Below the pieces are notes generated by a model. The model saw only the letters and a program-made list of their open reading frames with translations. It did not search any database and was not told where the DNA came from. A DNA stretch of 48,921 nucleotides from Seminavis robusta (Eukaryota; Bacillariophyta; Bacillariophyceae; Naviculales; Naviculaceae): NCBI GenBank assembly GCA_903772945.1, contig CAICTM010000782.1:1-48921 (forward strand), in the 5' to 3' direction. Both the position numbers and the translations under genes were made by a program. The stretch's first letter is position 1. The number at the start of each line of letters is the position of its first letter. Below are positions 29,774-40,992 of this stretch, piece after piece.

Positions 29774-30481
29774 ATGATGATGAATACCAGCAGCAACAGC
29801 GACTCGGACTTGACCAACCAAATGGAACTCATCCAGCATGCCTGCAGCTTGAATAACGCTGGTGCCGCCTATATGGCCTCAAACAACGGCGGCCAAGGCG
29901 TCAAGTTCTTGAAGAAGGCCCTGATTATCATGGAGGGAATCTCACGAGAGGAGGAGAGCGACATTATCATGGCTCCTTCCGACGGCATTGCTCACTTCCC
30001 CTTTGTCGAAATCCCAGGACTCGAAGAAGATGAAGACACCTTTTACGTTTACAACCGGGCATTGGTCTTGGACCCACCCAGCGATGTCAGCATGACTGAC
30101 CTCGTCTTCCTGAACGCATCCATTCTCTTTAACCTCGCCTTGGCTTTCCACCAACATGGCAAGGTGCGCTGCCAAGAACCCATGCTCCGCAAGGCGATCA
30201 ACCTGTATGATCTTGCTGCCAGACTGATAGAAGATCTTTCTTCAAGCTATGGAGCGCTGGTGGTGGCGGCTCTGAACAATCAGGCACACATCCACCGAGA
30301 GCTCTGCAACTTTCAAGATGCCTCCCAGTTGCTGCAACAGGTACATTTCCTGTCGGGACAAGTTCCTGAACCTCCCATGGAAGACTCGTCCTCGTCCGCC
30401 TTTACCGCAGCACTCTTTGATGAGATCTTTCTCAACATCACCATGGCCGCTCAGATCCCAACCACAGCCGCTTCTGCATGA
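29774..30481 (+). CDS. TPR-like helical repeat protein (235 aa)
   Basis: Starts MMMNTSSNSD; three consecutive ATGs make the exact start ambiguous by two codons. It has helix pairs of TPR type: LNNAGAAYMASNNGGQGVKF (residues 26-45), FLNASILFNLALAFHQHGK (about 112-130) with a following helix AINLYDLAARLIE, and ALVVAALNNQAHIHRELCNF (about 157-176) with the following DASQLLQQVHFL. Such proteins with FNLALAFHxxG and ALNNxAHIHxELC motifs are a large expanded family in diatoms (recalled). They probably serve as protein-binding scaffolds; the partner is unknown. The gene has one exon and sits alone in its neighbourhood. Composition is typical of a host gene. Confidence 0.8.
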   Translation: MMMNTSSNSDSDLTNQMELIQHACSLNNAGAAYMASNNGGQGVKFLKKALIIMEGISREEESDIIMAPSDGIAHFPFVEIPGLEEDEDTFYVYNRALVLDPPSDVSMTDLVFLNASILFNLALAFHQHGKVRCQEPMLRKAINLYDLAARLIEDLSSSYGALVVAALNNQAHIHRELCNFQDASQLLQQVHFLSGQVPEPPMEDSSSSAFTAALFDEIFLNITMAAQIPTTAASA

Positions 30482-31518
30482 TTGAAGCAAGCAAGCAAGC
30501 ACAAACAAGCCGGAACGTGCCTGGCACCCTCCTCTCTCAAGCCCTCTGCAGCCCAAGAGCACGTGAAAACAAAGCAATCAAGGAAGCAGTGCTCGCAACC
30601 GACCTTTTGCTGCCATATTATCTATCAAGAACTTAAGTTGAAGGAGGAGGAGAGAGATCTGCTTCTCTGCCCGCCAAGCTGTACCGTATACCGTACCCAA
30701 TGTACCGGAAGTACATGTATTACCTTCAGGTCTTCTGCAGTGACTGATTCAGCCTTTCAATAGGCAAGACTGAGTGTTTTGTTTTGCAAGCAAGCTTTTT
30801 ATTAAGGCATATGTAAATCTTTCATTGAAACGTTGATTGTTGTTGGACTAGCTACCGTAGCTACTAGTAGCTTGCTAGTTCGCTAGCCATTCTCAAAGAT
30901 AAGGCTTTCAGACTTTTTGCGTTCCATCCAAGTGGACTGCAATGACATGGACTTGGCTAGCTAGCTCTAATGGCGAGCTAGAACATGATCCAAGAATGCT
31001 TGGATGTGGCTGGCAGGATTCATGATCATTCTTCGACGATGCGACCGTCTTCTCTGCTGCTTTCGGTAGGTGGCCTCAGGTTGCTTGCTTGTCCAACGGG
31101 CTTTCTGGGATTTGTCCCACGCAGGAATTTGGGATACCGCTACCGTTATGCATACCGGTATGTGTCGCTACGGGTACGTTGACATGCTCTGCTGCCCCTC
31201 AACAACTCTCAAAGAGGCAGAAGCAACCGCAAAACAGCAGCTTAGCTGGGTTTAATCCAGTTCGTGCTGCGACTCCCACGGCCATCCTGTCCCTCTTGCG
31301 GTGCAATCGTGGTGTTCATCAAGAACAGATCTTTAGAACAGATCGAAGAGGAAAGTAGCATCCAAAGGTGCTCCTTTGGCTGCTAACTATGAGCTTGGGC
31401 TGCTTTGCCAACTCAAGCCGCACGAGATGGAACCATGCTCAACAAGCTCACAATCCACGCAAATCAACAAACCAAACAAAAACTCTAAAAGAGAAAACAA
31501 GCAAACAGCACTTCCAAA
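30482..31518. other. Intergenic spacer, no gene seen
   Basis: It contains AAGCAAGCAAGCAAGC (30485), TACCGTATACCGTACC-type runs (30680), CTAGTAGC/CTAGCTAGCTC motifs and TACCGCTACCGTTATGCATACCGG (near 31137). Several short overlapping frames have no recognisable content. The final 50 bases (AACAAACCAAACAAAAAC) are an A-rich leader of the next gene. Confidence 0.5.
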
Positions 31519-32103
31519 ATGAATCTACACTTCATCAGCCTCGCGCTACTCAGCTTGAAACTGAGCTTGACCTCGGGTCATAATTTCTTGCGTCAACCTG
31601 GGCGCTCAATGAGCAACAGCGCCAATGCAACCAGAGATGACCTCGTCATTGCCAACTTTTCGTCAGAAATGCTTCTGGCTCAGAACCAGAGTGCACCATG
31701 TGTACAGTTGTATGAATGGACCCTCTCTGAAGATGCTATGGTTATCAATGACAAACAATACTATGGCTTCAACATGAGCTCCTCCATTGGGACATTCACC
31801 TTGCCAATGTACACCAATATAGACCTGACTGGAAACCCTGTGGCCCGACTTCGTGGAAACTTGATCACCGATCCCACTGGTGGTTTTACCGCTTCTGCCG
31901 CGATCCACTTTTATGATGTTGCTGCTTTCGTGGCTGTTTCGCTGTCCTACACCTACGAGCCTGCCTTGGCGGAAGACTTTGTCTATGGATTCACGGTTGG
32001 CGGTACGGGAGCCTTCAAGGACTATCATGCGGACGTGAAGTCCGTAGTAGTCGCCATGGAACCAAAATTCATTGTGGAATGGACGTTCTGCAACGAGATG
32101 TAA
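31519..32103 (+). CDS. Secreted protein, dirigent/allene-oxide-cyclase-like barrel suspected (194 aa)
   Basis: A signal peptide is clear: MNLHFISLALLSLKLSLTSG, cleavage probably after residue 20. The mature part is beta-rich: YEWTLSEDAMVIN, FTLPMYTNIDL, ARLRGNLITDPTGGF and the segment YGFTVGGTGAFKDY near residues 155-168. GGTGxF/Y in a strand-turn-strand is characteristic of dirigent and allene oxide cyclase-type barrels. That resemblance is weak and by eye. N-glycosylation sequons (NAT, NFS, NQS, NMS) fit a secreted protein. There are only two Cys (about 61 and 191), which could form one disulphide. It is a single exon, 445 bases upstream of the SGNH hydrolase gene on the same strand. Confidence 0.7.
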   Translation: MNLHFISLALLSLKLSLTSGHNFLRQPGRSMSNSANATRDDLVIANFSSEMLLAQNQSAPCVQLYEWTLSEDAMVINDKQYYGFNMSSSIGTFTLPMYTNIDLTGNPVARLRGNLITDPTGGFTASAAIHFYDVAAFVAVSLSYTYEPALAEDFVYGFTVGGTGAFKDYHADVKSVVVAMEPKFIVEWTFCNEM

Positions 32104-32548
32104 CGTATTCGATTGACGTATCATACCGGTAACCTCCATCTGGCGACAATAGAGCGCATAGTAAAACATAGAGTTGTCCGTCAACGTTTGAATTGTTCCT
32201 ACCAGGTAGCTTTAGACCAGATCATTCAAGGAAACATTGGTTGTGTGTCCTGCTGGATCGTTGGCCAAGCAAACCAACGCAAGGCTAAAGGACGATTGAG
32301 AGGCAGGATCTTCGTCCGCGCTTTGTCTTCAAAGCGGTATAAAAACACGATGCATCAGAACAAGCCGTTGTACATATGGGGCGGTGGACTCGACTCGACC
32401 AACTCCCATCCCAAAAATCATGGTCTTTGCGTACAATAGCTTCTTGCGAGGCATCTGAGAGCAAATGAGCGTCGAAGCAAGTTGGATCTTTTGACCCTTC
32501 GAAAGTCGTGATGATAGAGGAGGACATGCAACATGCGATGGGAATAAG
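32104..32548. other. Intergenic spacer between two plus-strand genes
   Basis: Frames on both strands overlap each other and have no recognisable content. The promoter of the hydrolase gene is expected here. Nothing else is seen. Confidence 0.45.
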
Positions 32549-33601
32549 ATGGTTATTACTATTGGCTCCTCTACCAGTATCTCGTCCTCTTCCTGGACGA
32601 CATCGTTGTTCTCCTTGGTGCTGGCAGGGCTCTCGCTTGCTGTTGCCGCTTCCCTGGCCATAAAGTCGCCAACTGCAAAGGCACCAAATGACAATCATAG
32701 TGGACGCAACGCGCGACGTATCCGCATTGCCTGCTTGGGAAACTCTATTCAATATTATAATGATTGTCCAAGACTATTGGAACGAATGCTTCAAGAAGCA
32801 GCAGGCGGTTATTATGACGAAGTCTACCAAAACTCCTGCTTGAGAGGTGGTGCCTCCATTATCTCCTTGTGGGAACAGGGCAATGGCATGCGAAACAAGT
32901 TCCGAACGCACAATGCTCTTAGGCCCGATGGATCCTACGATATCGGTGCACCCACTGTCAAGAGTTTACTGGAAGACAAGGACCACAATAAGCGGTTTGA
33001 CTTTGTCGTTATCAATGATCATACTCAGTCTCCAGCACGAGAGGCGTCACGCACAGAGACAGTGAACTTGCTGAAAGAAGACTACGTGCCATTGATGGTA
33101 CAGTCGGGTGCCACGCCTGTGTTTCTACAGACAGCGGCCTATCGCAAAGTGGACATTCGAGGAACTTCTGATTTGGGCGATTTTGATCACTACACCAAGT
33201 TACTGACAGAAGGCTATCTATTGTACAAAGAAAAAGTGGATCAAGCCATGAAAGAGCTAAACCCATTGTCCACTCAATCAACACGCATTGCTCCGGTAGG
33301 GCTTGCGTATGCTCGCATTTATCACTCTGACCAGGAACTCTGGAAACAGCTTTATGATGGGGACAATTTTCATCCCAGCCCACATGGAACACTCCTGCAA
33401 GCTTTTGTGCTCTACATTACCATGACACAACAGGAACCTCCAACCTCCTATGATGCTGCAACTTGGTGGGAAAGAGCTCGGAGGATGCAACCTCCGTTGG
33501 AATTTCCTCTGCCTCTTCCCACAAAAGATGATGCAGAAGTGCTTCGAAAGGTGGCGATTGATGTATGTCAAACGAGCAATTTGTTGGCAAAGGTAGTATG
33601 A
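32549..33601 (+). CDS. SGNH/GDSL-type hydrolase-like protein with N-terminal membrane anchor (350 aa)
   Basis: Residues 20-40 (LFSLVLAGLSLAVAASLAI) are a signal anchor or signal peptide. The SGNH fold starts with IRIACLGNSIQYYND, where Ser66 in GNS is the nucleophile candidate; a Gly-Gly block (LRGGASI, about 95-101) follows. VVINDHTQSP (about 155-164) occupies the place of the GxND block, and the last block DNFHPSPHG (about 272-280) supplies the catalytic Asp and His. The family cleaves ester or acetyl groups from lipids or polysaccharides; the substrate cannot be inferred. Position in the secretory route suggests cell-wall or extracellular action. One exon, intact. It converges with the minus-strand Cys-rich gene 530 bases away. 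Confidence 0.82.
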   Translation: MVITIGSSTSISSSSWTTSLFSLVLAGLSLAVAASLAIKSPTAKAPNDNHSGRNARRIRIACLGNSIQYYNDCPRLLERMLQEAAGGYYDEVYQNSCLRGGASIISLWEQGNGMRNKFRTHNALRPDGSYDIGAPTVKSLLEDKDHNKRFDFVVINDHTQSPAREASRTETVNLLKEDYVPLMVQSGATPVFLQTAAYRKVDIRGTSDLGDFDHYTKLLTEGYLLYKEKVDQAMKELNPLSTQSTRIAPVGLAYARIYHSDQELWKQLYDGDNFHPSPHGTLLQAFVLYITMTQQEPPTSYDAATWWERARRMQPPLEFPLPLPTKDDAEVLRKVAIDVCQTSNLLAKVV

Positions 33602-34129
33602 AGAATGCATCTGTGGTGTATCCGCGGGAGTGTCCAGGACACATGCCAACTCCCACTGGGCCCATCAGATGCTGGAGGACTGTCGAACCAGACGATTCTT
33701 TGCTCTGGATCTGGCGTCAAATCTTGGCCGGGGTCGAGATTCAGACATAGCCAGCAGCCGCGAGGACACGACGCAAAAAGGCCAAGAAAGATGAGCAAGG
33801 TGCCCAGCAACGAGAGGAAGAGACGGACCCAATCCGTACCTCATCGATGATTCGATTCATTCCTTATGTTGATACCTCGCACCTTTAGAAGCATACAATT
33901 CCTTCTACTAGCTAGTATCTACTGAATGCTAGCTAGCCAATCAAAAATACGCACACCAATAACCTCCTGGCTATTCGTTTAGTTGATATGTGCTGGGAGG
34001 GCAAAGCTATGGATTGATATAACAAATTCATTTCCAACGAGCCCTCATCTCCATGCGTCTACTCCGGAATTTAAGACCAGGAGTGTTCATTCTATCTAGT
34101 CTCATGTAGAATACGTATCTACAAAAACT
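33602..34129. other. Intergenic between convergent genes
   Basis: I see no supported gene. It should carry the 3' ends of both neighbours. CTAGCTAG motifs occur at 33907-33937. Confidence 0.5.
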
Positions 34130-35654
34130 TTAGTTTCCACGTCTTGCATAGCAATAGTCCATGCCTTTAGAATTTGGGAAAGGGGGGACATTTGTCAGGC
34201 TCCGTGTAACAGCAGACGAATGGCAATACGACAAGACCTTGGTTTGACTTACTAGATACACCACTTCCAAAACATCCAGGAGGCGTTTCAAATCGATTGC
34301 CGGTGGAGCTACTCCTTCGAAAGCACCTGAGCTCGCCGTTACATTCATCCGAGCTCTCACAATGGCCTTGACACATGCCGCATCTCCTATCTTCACTGCA
34401 CCGAGGACTCCTTCGTTCGGGTCCCAGTCGATAGTAGCGTTTCTCATTAAAGTCATGTTTTGCAGCCTCCTCCCAGTCTGGCCAGAGCGCCTCCCACTTG
34501 CTGGTTCGATCCCTGCGGGTTGCCGAGCAACTAGCATGAACAATCTCCTCGAATTGTCGTGCGTGGTGCGGCATGGTCAAACACTGGTCCTGAACCTTTT
34601 CGGGTACGGATGCCATGATCTCAAAGGGTTCCTCCTCATGGAATCCCTTGTACCACTGCTCTCCTACCGTGTCATCGCATTCTTGAAGGGTGTGGTTCTG
34701 AGTTCCAAGTCTTCGTTGCAGGCAAAGCCACTCTTTGGATGGTTTCTGCATTTGTAACTGTCCCCAGGAGATTGGTGTTGACCGTGAAATGGAAACTTCC
34801 GTGGTACTCAAGAGAGGGAACCATCGGAACAATTGTTGCGTGGGAACGTCATCTCTGCAAGGCTCTACCCAAAGGATATCTCCCTCGTTACAAATATGAC
34901 CCTCACACTGGGAAACAGAAACATGTGAGCAGCATGCAAGACACACAATTTATGTATTCCAGCACCTACCTGCATACACCACTTCGTAACTTCTCGATTG
35001 CAGATTGGGATTTCATTTCCCGATTGGGTCCAACAGGATCTCCTTGTCCAGTGCACCTTGAGCTGGAAGGGCCCTACGGCCACGAGGGTGCGAGTTGGCT
35101 GGTGGGTGGGTGACACCGAGGGAAACGCGGACAAGGAGGGACCTCCAGTGGGAGACATGGAGGCGGTTGGTCCGTAGGTAGGGGATACAGTGGGACTGCC
35201 AGTGGGATTTTCACTCCAGTCTGCTGATTGAATGCAATAGTCGGTACGAGACTCGTCTTCGTCTCCACCAAGGCATCCTGGAACGGGTTCCAAGGCATCA
35301 CGTTCGTGACAAACAAGGCCCTCCTCACATTCAGTGTCGTCGTCACAGTCCCCTGCACCAACACAAAAAGAGAGCATTTTTCATTGAGAGAAAGCTACAC
35401 TATCATGTCCAACAGGCTCCATACAAGTGCTTACCAGCACACCGGGGCAACGGGTACACTTCTTCTGGTTTTCCATTGTTGCCTAGCACAAAAACCTCAA
35501 TGGTATCTTCTCCCTCCACTTGCAACGATCGCTGCGCAACAAGAGACGCATTCTGATAACGATTCCTACTATTATCTGAAATCCTGGCCAAGCTCAAGGG
35601 TGCCAGAATACAAAGCACAAACACAACAGCAGTGCCTCCCACCATCTTCGTCAT
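34130..35654 (-). CDS. Secreted Cys-rich diatom-type protein, four exons (430 aa)
   Basis: The exon model, read on the minus strand, is 35654-35435, 35352-34970, 34907-34253 and 34164-34130. The introns are 82, 62 and 88 nt, all GT-AG, and the exon total is divisible by three. Residues 1-23 are a signal peptide (VVFVLCILAPLSLA). Then come CAGDCDDDTECEEGLVC and VPGCLGG...DYC (first Cys module), a Pro/Thr/Ser linker (PTGSPTVSPTYGPT), and a middle domain of about 200 residues with KWCMQCEGHIC and regularly spaced W/C motifs that recalls a carbohydrate-binding beta-trefoil. A second Cys module follows (CQGHCESSDECNGELRC, PPGCFGSG) and ends YCYARRGN. Such GDCxxDxxCxxGLxC modules are frequent in diatom secreted proteins. 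A cell-surface or matrix role is inference. Splice sites join the modules exactly within GDC and SGVSS, which supports the model. Confidence 0.82.
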
Positions 35655-36269
35655 CTTTGAAAGTTCTTGTTGGTGGCGGTGGCAGAATTAGTTGGTGTGG
35701 TGATGGACTGCCAAAAAATGAAGACCCTTTTCTATTTCGATTTTAAAAAGTTGAAAAAAATCTAAGCCAGCCTCGCGGCATCTCACGCACGCCGTGCTGA
35801 ATCACATCACGGAAACTCTTGCTAGCTTGGCGTCCTGATCTACTACAGATCGTAGTAGTCTGTGTCGGATGTCATACAGACGTACGATAGCTCCGGAGGA
35901 ATGAATGTGACCACGAACATACCGGTATGCAAGAACCCAGAACAAGGTCAACAAACTCGTTCACAAGCTTGACAGCGGGATTTGCTGCGGCTCGATTGTG
36001 CATGCAACAGTCTCTCTGACCAACCGCACCTCTACCGGTACCGTACTCCAGCTCCCGTCCTTGGGCACCTCACCTCTGCCTCTTGCGCCTTGTGCCCTCG
36101 CTCTGCATCTCGCTTGCTTGCATCCTCTTTATTGGCAAAAGAAAACTTGCTTAAAAACATAACAAGAGGAAGCAAATATGTACGCCCCATGATGGTATCT
36201 TTCCAAAAGGGAAAGACCCTGGCACAAAAGAGTTGAGAAGGTGCGAAGCCCAGGGTTCCTGGCAGTTTT
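35655..36269. other. Promoter region of the Cys-rich gene and spacer
   Basis: No gene seen. An A-rich stretch lies at 35744-35762, and GTACC/ACCGGTACCGTACT runs near 36033. Confidence 0.45.
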
Positions 36270-36650
36270 GGTTTTAAAAGGGTGTGAGGGTGCTGTTGTA
36301 TGGGTCCGAGACATGGACCCTCACTTCCACCATGCTTCGCATATTGGAAGGCCTTCATCACAAGGTCGCTCGCCCTATTGGAACGCTTTCATCACAAGGT
36401 CGCTCGCCGAATTACTGGCAAAATGCCAAGCTAATTGGAGGCGTTTGGCATTCCCCACCAGTTGATTGGGCCGAGTACAGCCGGCTTGCATCCCATCTCG
36501 ACATATCTCGAGAGGTGGAGCAACAGGTTGGCTGACTATGTCACCGCCCGCCCAATCTTTGACCTGTGTGTCGGCAAGTTTCAAGGATGTCATGTATACT
36601 CCACACCAGCTGCGCTTGCTGTGGGAGTGCCTTCAGCCACAGCACTGATT
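36270..36650 (+). pseudogene. Relic of a non-LTR retrotransposon reverse transcriptase C-terminus
   Basis: VLLYGSETWTLTSTMLRILE, followed by HHKVAR and, in other frames, WRRLAFP and RLADYVTARPIFDLC, matches the region after the polymerase core in LINE-type proteins (LYGSETW... FHHRVARRI). The pieces are spread over at least two frames, and a 34-base duplication (CATCACAAGGTCGCTCGCC at 36356 and 36390) disrupts it. The polymerase core itself is missing. It is a short dead fragment. Confidence 0.7.
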
Positions 36651-37428
36651 GTAGTGAGATGTAGGTAGTCTTAATCGTTTCGTGGTGCTGTGTCCAGGTT
36701 CTCTTAGAGCCTCTGCCTGGGATTGGGATCCCATGTTAGGCAAGCTTTACGGAACCGGCAAGGACCGTAAACGCACAAAAGAGTGGAGCGAGGACCTTTC
36801 CTTTTCTCCAAACAACCCAACACGGATGTCAAGGCTCCAGGACACACGTGCCGTCCTTCTCGCCGCGACTCCAACATGAGGACATCCCCAAGGATATGAC
36901 GACGAGCCATTGGGCTCATGATGGTCGGTCATCAGTGCAACGAGGCTCCAGCCACACCACGATCTGACAAGGCGAGCCCAGACTGACCCTCTCATTTGCT
37001 TCATCAACGAGTATAGAGTTCCCTTTGGCATGGCACAGTTGCATGGTCATTCGCCCCAGTGGCCCTGATGACCCCCAAAAAGACACCTTTCAGGGCCCAC
37101 TTCGTCCTGAACATGAAGAGACCGACGCTAGCTAGCTAGTAGAGTTCCTCCCTCCACAGACTCAGACGATGTACTTCAACGTTGTGTGTTAACGGTTGCA
37201 ACCGGGGTTGGCCCGTGAAAGCAATTTTGAAGTTGGACTACTACAAGGTAGCCTACGGGAGTAGAACATTACTACTCGGAGTTGGTTTTGGCCTTGTGTC
37301 TAAAGATTGTTTATGTTTTAGTGAGTGCTACCGGTATGCAATCGATGATATGTATACGTCTTCTTCAATGTAATATGTATTTGACTTAGCGGAGAGGGAA
37401 GGGGGAGGGAGGCTTCGAGGCAACCAGA
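36651..37428. other. Spacer, no supported gene
   Basis: May include more decayed retrotransposon DNA. Overlapping frames on both strands have no recognisable content. GCTAGCTAGCTAG occurs at 37129. Confidence 0.4.
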
Positions 37429-37743
37429 TCACTGACTAGAGCCAACGGATTCGCCCCCCGCGTCGTCGTCGTCAAACAATTCTTCGTCAAGCAGCGCCAG
37501 AGCTTCGTCGAGAATTGCCGCTAGAGACTCCCTTTGTGTTTGGGCACGGCCTGACAGCGACAACTGTGGCCACATCGAAGCCCGCCCTTCAGTAAGTTGA
37601 GCCCGTTCCCCTCGCTCATCAACCCCAATGGTAGCGGAAGCAGAGTCTGTGGTGTTCTGGAAGAGTCCTCGTCTCTGCGATTCGGTAAGAGCATTGCTCA
37701 CTGTAGCTGGCATGTTGGATTTGGTCATCTTGTTGTTGGTCAT
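37429..37743 (-). CDS. Hypothetical acidic small protein (104 aa)
   Basis: The start at 37743 (MTNNKMTKSNMPATVSNALT) is preferred to the upstream Met at 37851, because the upstream part is basic and the sequence TTGTTGTTGGTCATC is duplicated there. The C-terminal half forms an acidic helix (ESLAAILDEALALLDEELFDDDD) and ends GGESVGSSQ. No domain is recognised. Isolated small gene; may be chance. Confidence 0.4.
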   Translation of the reverse strand: MTNNKMTKSNMPATVSNALTESQRRGLFQNTTDSASATIGVDERGERAQLTEGRASMWPQLSLSGRAQTQRESLAAILDEALALLDEELFDDDDAGGESVGSSQ

Positions 37744-37851
37744 CTTGTTGTTGGTGAAAAATGTGATGGCTTCGGTGAAAAGAGATACTTTAGTTCGTTT
37801 GCTCTGGAGGGGATGTTGTGTGATTGTGTGCCTTTTTCGGTGGGTGCACAA

Positions 37852-39695
37852 CTACGATCTTACGGGGAAAATGAAGTGTACAGTAGCTTCCATAATCCAT
37901 AAGCTCTTCCATGCTGCTTCCATGAAGAGAACCCAGTATCTTTGCCTCATCAGCCCCTTTCCAGTGCCTTCCACTTTCCACCAGCTTTGCCACTTGCCAC
38001 CACACTGCACAAGCTTGCGTAACCCACAACTTATGAGCTCTCATGCATGGGATCACGTCTCTCGCATCGATCTGGCAATTGAGATGCTGTTTTTGTACAG
38101 TAGCTGTACAGTAAAGTACGAAGAATCGAAGAATAGCCCTGGGGAGAGACTCGACAACTGACTCGACTATTCTCCTGCTTTTCCTCCAAAGAATAGGTCA
38201 ATGGGCTTCGGGCTTCGGGCAATCCGAATTCGCAACCAGGCAACAGGCAATGGAGAGGTGCGGTACCAGTACCGGTACGGAGGAAAATTAATGATTTCAT
38301 TTTGCAACAAACAGTCCGACAAGTAAGTGACGAGGGTTGGTTGTTGGTTGGGAAGGCCGATACAAGCCTCGAACATGAGACACCCGATAGATGACGGTAC
38401 TTTCAAACCACAGTAAGCTACACCTACGACAGCTCCTACGACAATAAAAGCCACCCATTCGTTTTGCTTGTGACCATGATTATGTCACACTGACCGAACT
38501 TTGTCCTTTGTGTTCGTGTCAATTGGATTCGGAGAATCTTGCCAACAATCCATTGCAATCCAAGGGGCTCCTTTTAATAATTGAAACGTTAAGGCAGGCT
38601 CAATCCCACTTGAGCAGAAAAGCTTTTCAAGAACATGGTGTTCGTTGCTATCGAAGTTGTTATGTCCAAGTTTCTGGCAACTTTGACCATTGAGAATTGA
38701 GAGGGGTTTTCCATCTGCTGGAATCGTACCGGTACCCGTACTAGTACGATGTACCGTACCAGGTACAAGAGCCACTAGTACCAATAAGAGCTTCACAAGT
38801 AGATCTAGTGTATGACAGTTTTGCTTATCGCATGTGCAATGGTCAAACTGTTGCAGTGTAGAGTGCAGGATATGCCTTCATTATTACTTTAATAAGCTCA
38901 GGGAATAAGCCTGGACTTCAAAGATGTCACCGTGACTTGCACAACTTTCGAAGCCCCCTGCCACATTGTAACTTGTAACCCATTCAGTTCTCTCCGAAGA
39001 AGCAAGCGCTGCTGGCTCCGTAAAGGGGAGAAGCTGGTTGGAGCCACGATGCCTCGAGTTTCAAAAAGCAAAAATCTGCCAGCTTGCTTTCCAGCAGGGT
39101 GCGCAGGTACCAAGGAAATCCTGTTACGAAGGAATTCCATTTCGCTGTCAAGATTGGTTCCTTGACCAGTGGCCGACATCCCGCCGTCTTCAATCCACTT
39201 CTCTGGCAAGAACGAAATACCCCAGCAGCGGACTAATGACAGCCAAGCCTGGCCGTAGCTTCAAGTCCACAGTTGGCCGCATGAAGCAATCAGGAGAGAC
39301 ATGCTGCCTCGAGTAAACTGGTTGGAAGAAACGAGTCGGTATAGCAAGATTCTTTCCCTCCCTAACATCTGGGCTAGGAAAAGATAGATGTGCTGGCCAG
39401 AAGCCAACTGAAGATCTCACGCAGTTCAGCTAGTTAGGCGTTTTAGTTGATTCGATTCTCTGGCATTCTTCCCATGTATCCGAACCCTAGCATCAATGCA
39501 TGTTGGAGTAGAATGAATTCATGGACACTCTCCATCACATTCCATAATAAACAGTTAGATTACACATGTGGCCCCTCAAGCATCAGGGCAGGCTATTTTA
39601 ACCACCATATGTCAACTGTTACGTTTTTATCTAATGGCTAGACTTTTGCACTTCCTACTAGAGGAAGACATCATCTTGCAAATCCCAAATCTGCC
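37852..39695. other. Spacer, no supported gene
   Basis: About 1.8 kb. It contains GGTACCAGTACCGGTACGG (38260) and GTACCGGTACCCGTACTAGTA (38727) runs. A minus-strand frame at 38485-38796 starts with a hydrophobic stretch but runs into the GGTACC repeat (Thr-Gly repeats), so it is not called. Nothing else is recognised. Confidence 0.45.
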
Positions 39696-40992
39696 TCACA
39701 CAAAGTATGAGCGGCAGCTTTCTGATGCTTTCGCCCAAGCAGGAACTTCTAAGGTTTCACCATAACAATATTCCAATGCACTGGCAAGCTTTCTAAGCTT
39801 TGTTTCCCGAGCAATTGCCTTGTCTTTGCTAGTTTCTTCCATCCCAAACTCTCCCATTTTAATATCATTTTCCACACCAGTGTCTTCATGGATGATAGCC
39901 AATTTTTCAGGGGGCACATTAGCTTCCTTTCTCATTGTACAATTTTCCATTAGGGTCTTGAAATCGGCAATGCACTTTTTTCCGTGTTTGTAGGGCTGCA
40001 CCATGATCCTGTTGTAGTCTGAAAAATGCAGCAATCGCCACTTCGTTGCACAGTCGGTGCCCAACACCAGAACACCTTGACGGTTCTCAGAGACCTCAGA
40101 CAGAGAGACCAATTGCAGGAGCAGCTGCCCCAGCTTTAGGTTTGATTTTGCCCGTTTGAGCTCCACGAGTGCATCCGTGTAGGAAAGCATTATATCCTTG
40201 GCTGTAGTCTCTGCAAAGTCCATCGATATACGAGGACCAACAGCAAGATCAGAAAATCCATTCGATTTGCGCTTCCCAGCCTGCAGCCGAAGCGACTGAC
40301 TGCGTGCATCATACAAGGCGTACTCCTGGTCATTCACAGACAAGGGCAAAATCTCTTTCTCTAGGATTTGCTTGCAGCCTGGTTGTCCGTCTATCTCATG
40401 TTCATTGTCCCCCCAAGAATATGTTTGCACCTGCCCTTCTCCAGGATCTGTGTTTGGAGGGAGGACTGTAATTTTCACCTTCAGATCCTCAAGCAATGAT
40501 GATGCAAAATGTGATGTTGCTTCTGACATGGGAACATCAACACTTGCCAAGTCATCCAATTTTTTCTCGATTCGGGCAAAAGCATCAGTGTGGTCTACGG
40601 GGAAGGGGGAAGATGAAGTGTTAGCGAAGGACGATTTGAATAAATTCAACAATAAACAAATGAAAAAATTCAAAATTATTCTCACCATCTCGTTGCGGCT
40701 GTGGCGCCACCACAATCAAGGGATTCTTGGAGGTAGTACTGGGTGGTACATCGTCACCAGGATCCACAGCGTTGTCTTGAGAGAAAGGTGGTTTAGTGCC
40801 AGGGGAGTACACGGAAAGATCTGCGGCATCACAATGGCTGAGGGCATTTGGTCTCTCTACCTTTACTTCCTTGGCCAAGTCGGCAACATCTTCCGGAATT
40901 GGTCTAATTTTAATAGGATAGCCCTCTTCACCTTTTCCATCGTAGTAGAGCTGAACCCAAACAGATGGAGTGGACATCGTTGTTGCAGACAT
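39696..40992 (-). CDS. Crinkler-N-like protein, two exons (401 aa)
   Basis: The exons, on the minus strand, are 40992-40686 and 40594-39696. The 91-nt intron is GT-AG and the frame is kept. An alternative start is the second Met at 40977. Residues 6-100 look like the ubiquitin-like Crinkler N-terminal region: VWVQLYYDGK, YPIKI, PIPEDVADLAKEVKVE, LSVYSPG and NPLIVVAPQPQ, in the order usual for that domain. The rest (about 300 residues) has a conserved-looking helical part with KDIMLSYTDALVELKRAKS, VLVLGTDCATKWRLLHFSDY and a C-terminal basic helix. It resembles diatom proteins in which this N-terminus sits on a PD-(D/E)XK-like region, but catalytic residues are not secure. Outside oomycetes the domain occurs in many free-living protists, so a host-effector role should not be assumed. 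Confidence 0.72.

Noticed and set aside
38485..38796. Possible secreted protein on the minus strand
   Set aside because: The hydrophobic start runs straight into a GGTACC repeat encoding Thr-Gly, and the rest has no domain.
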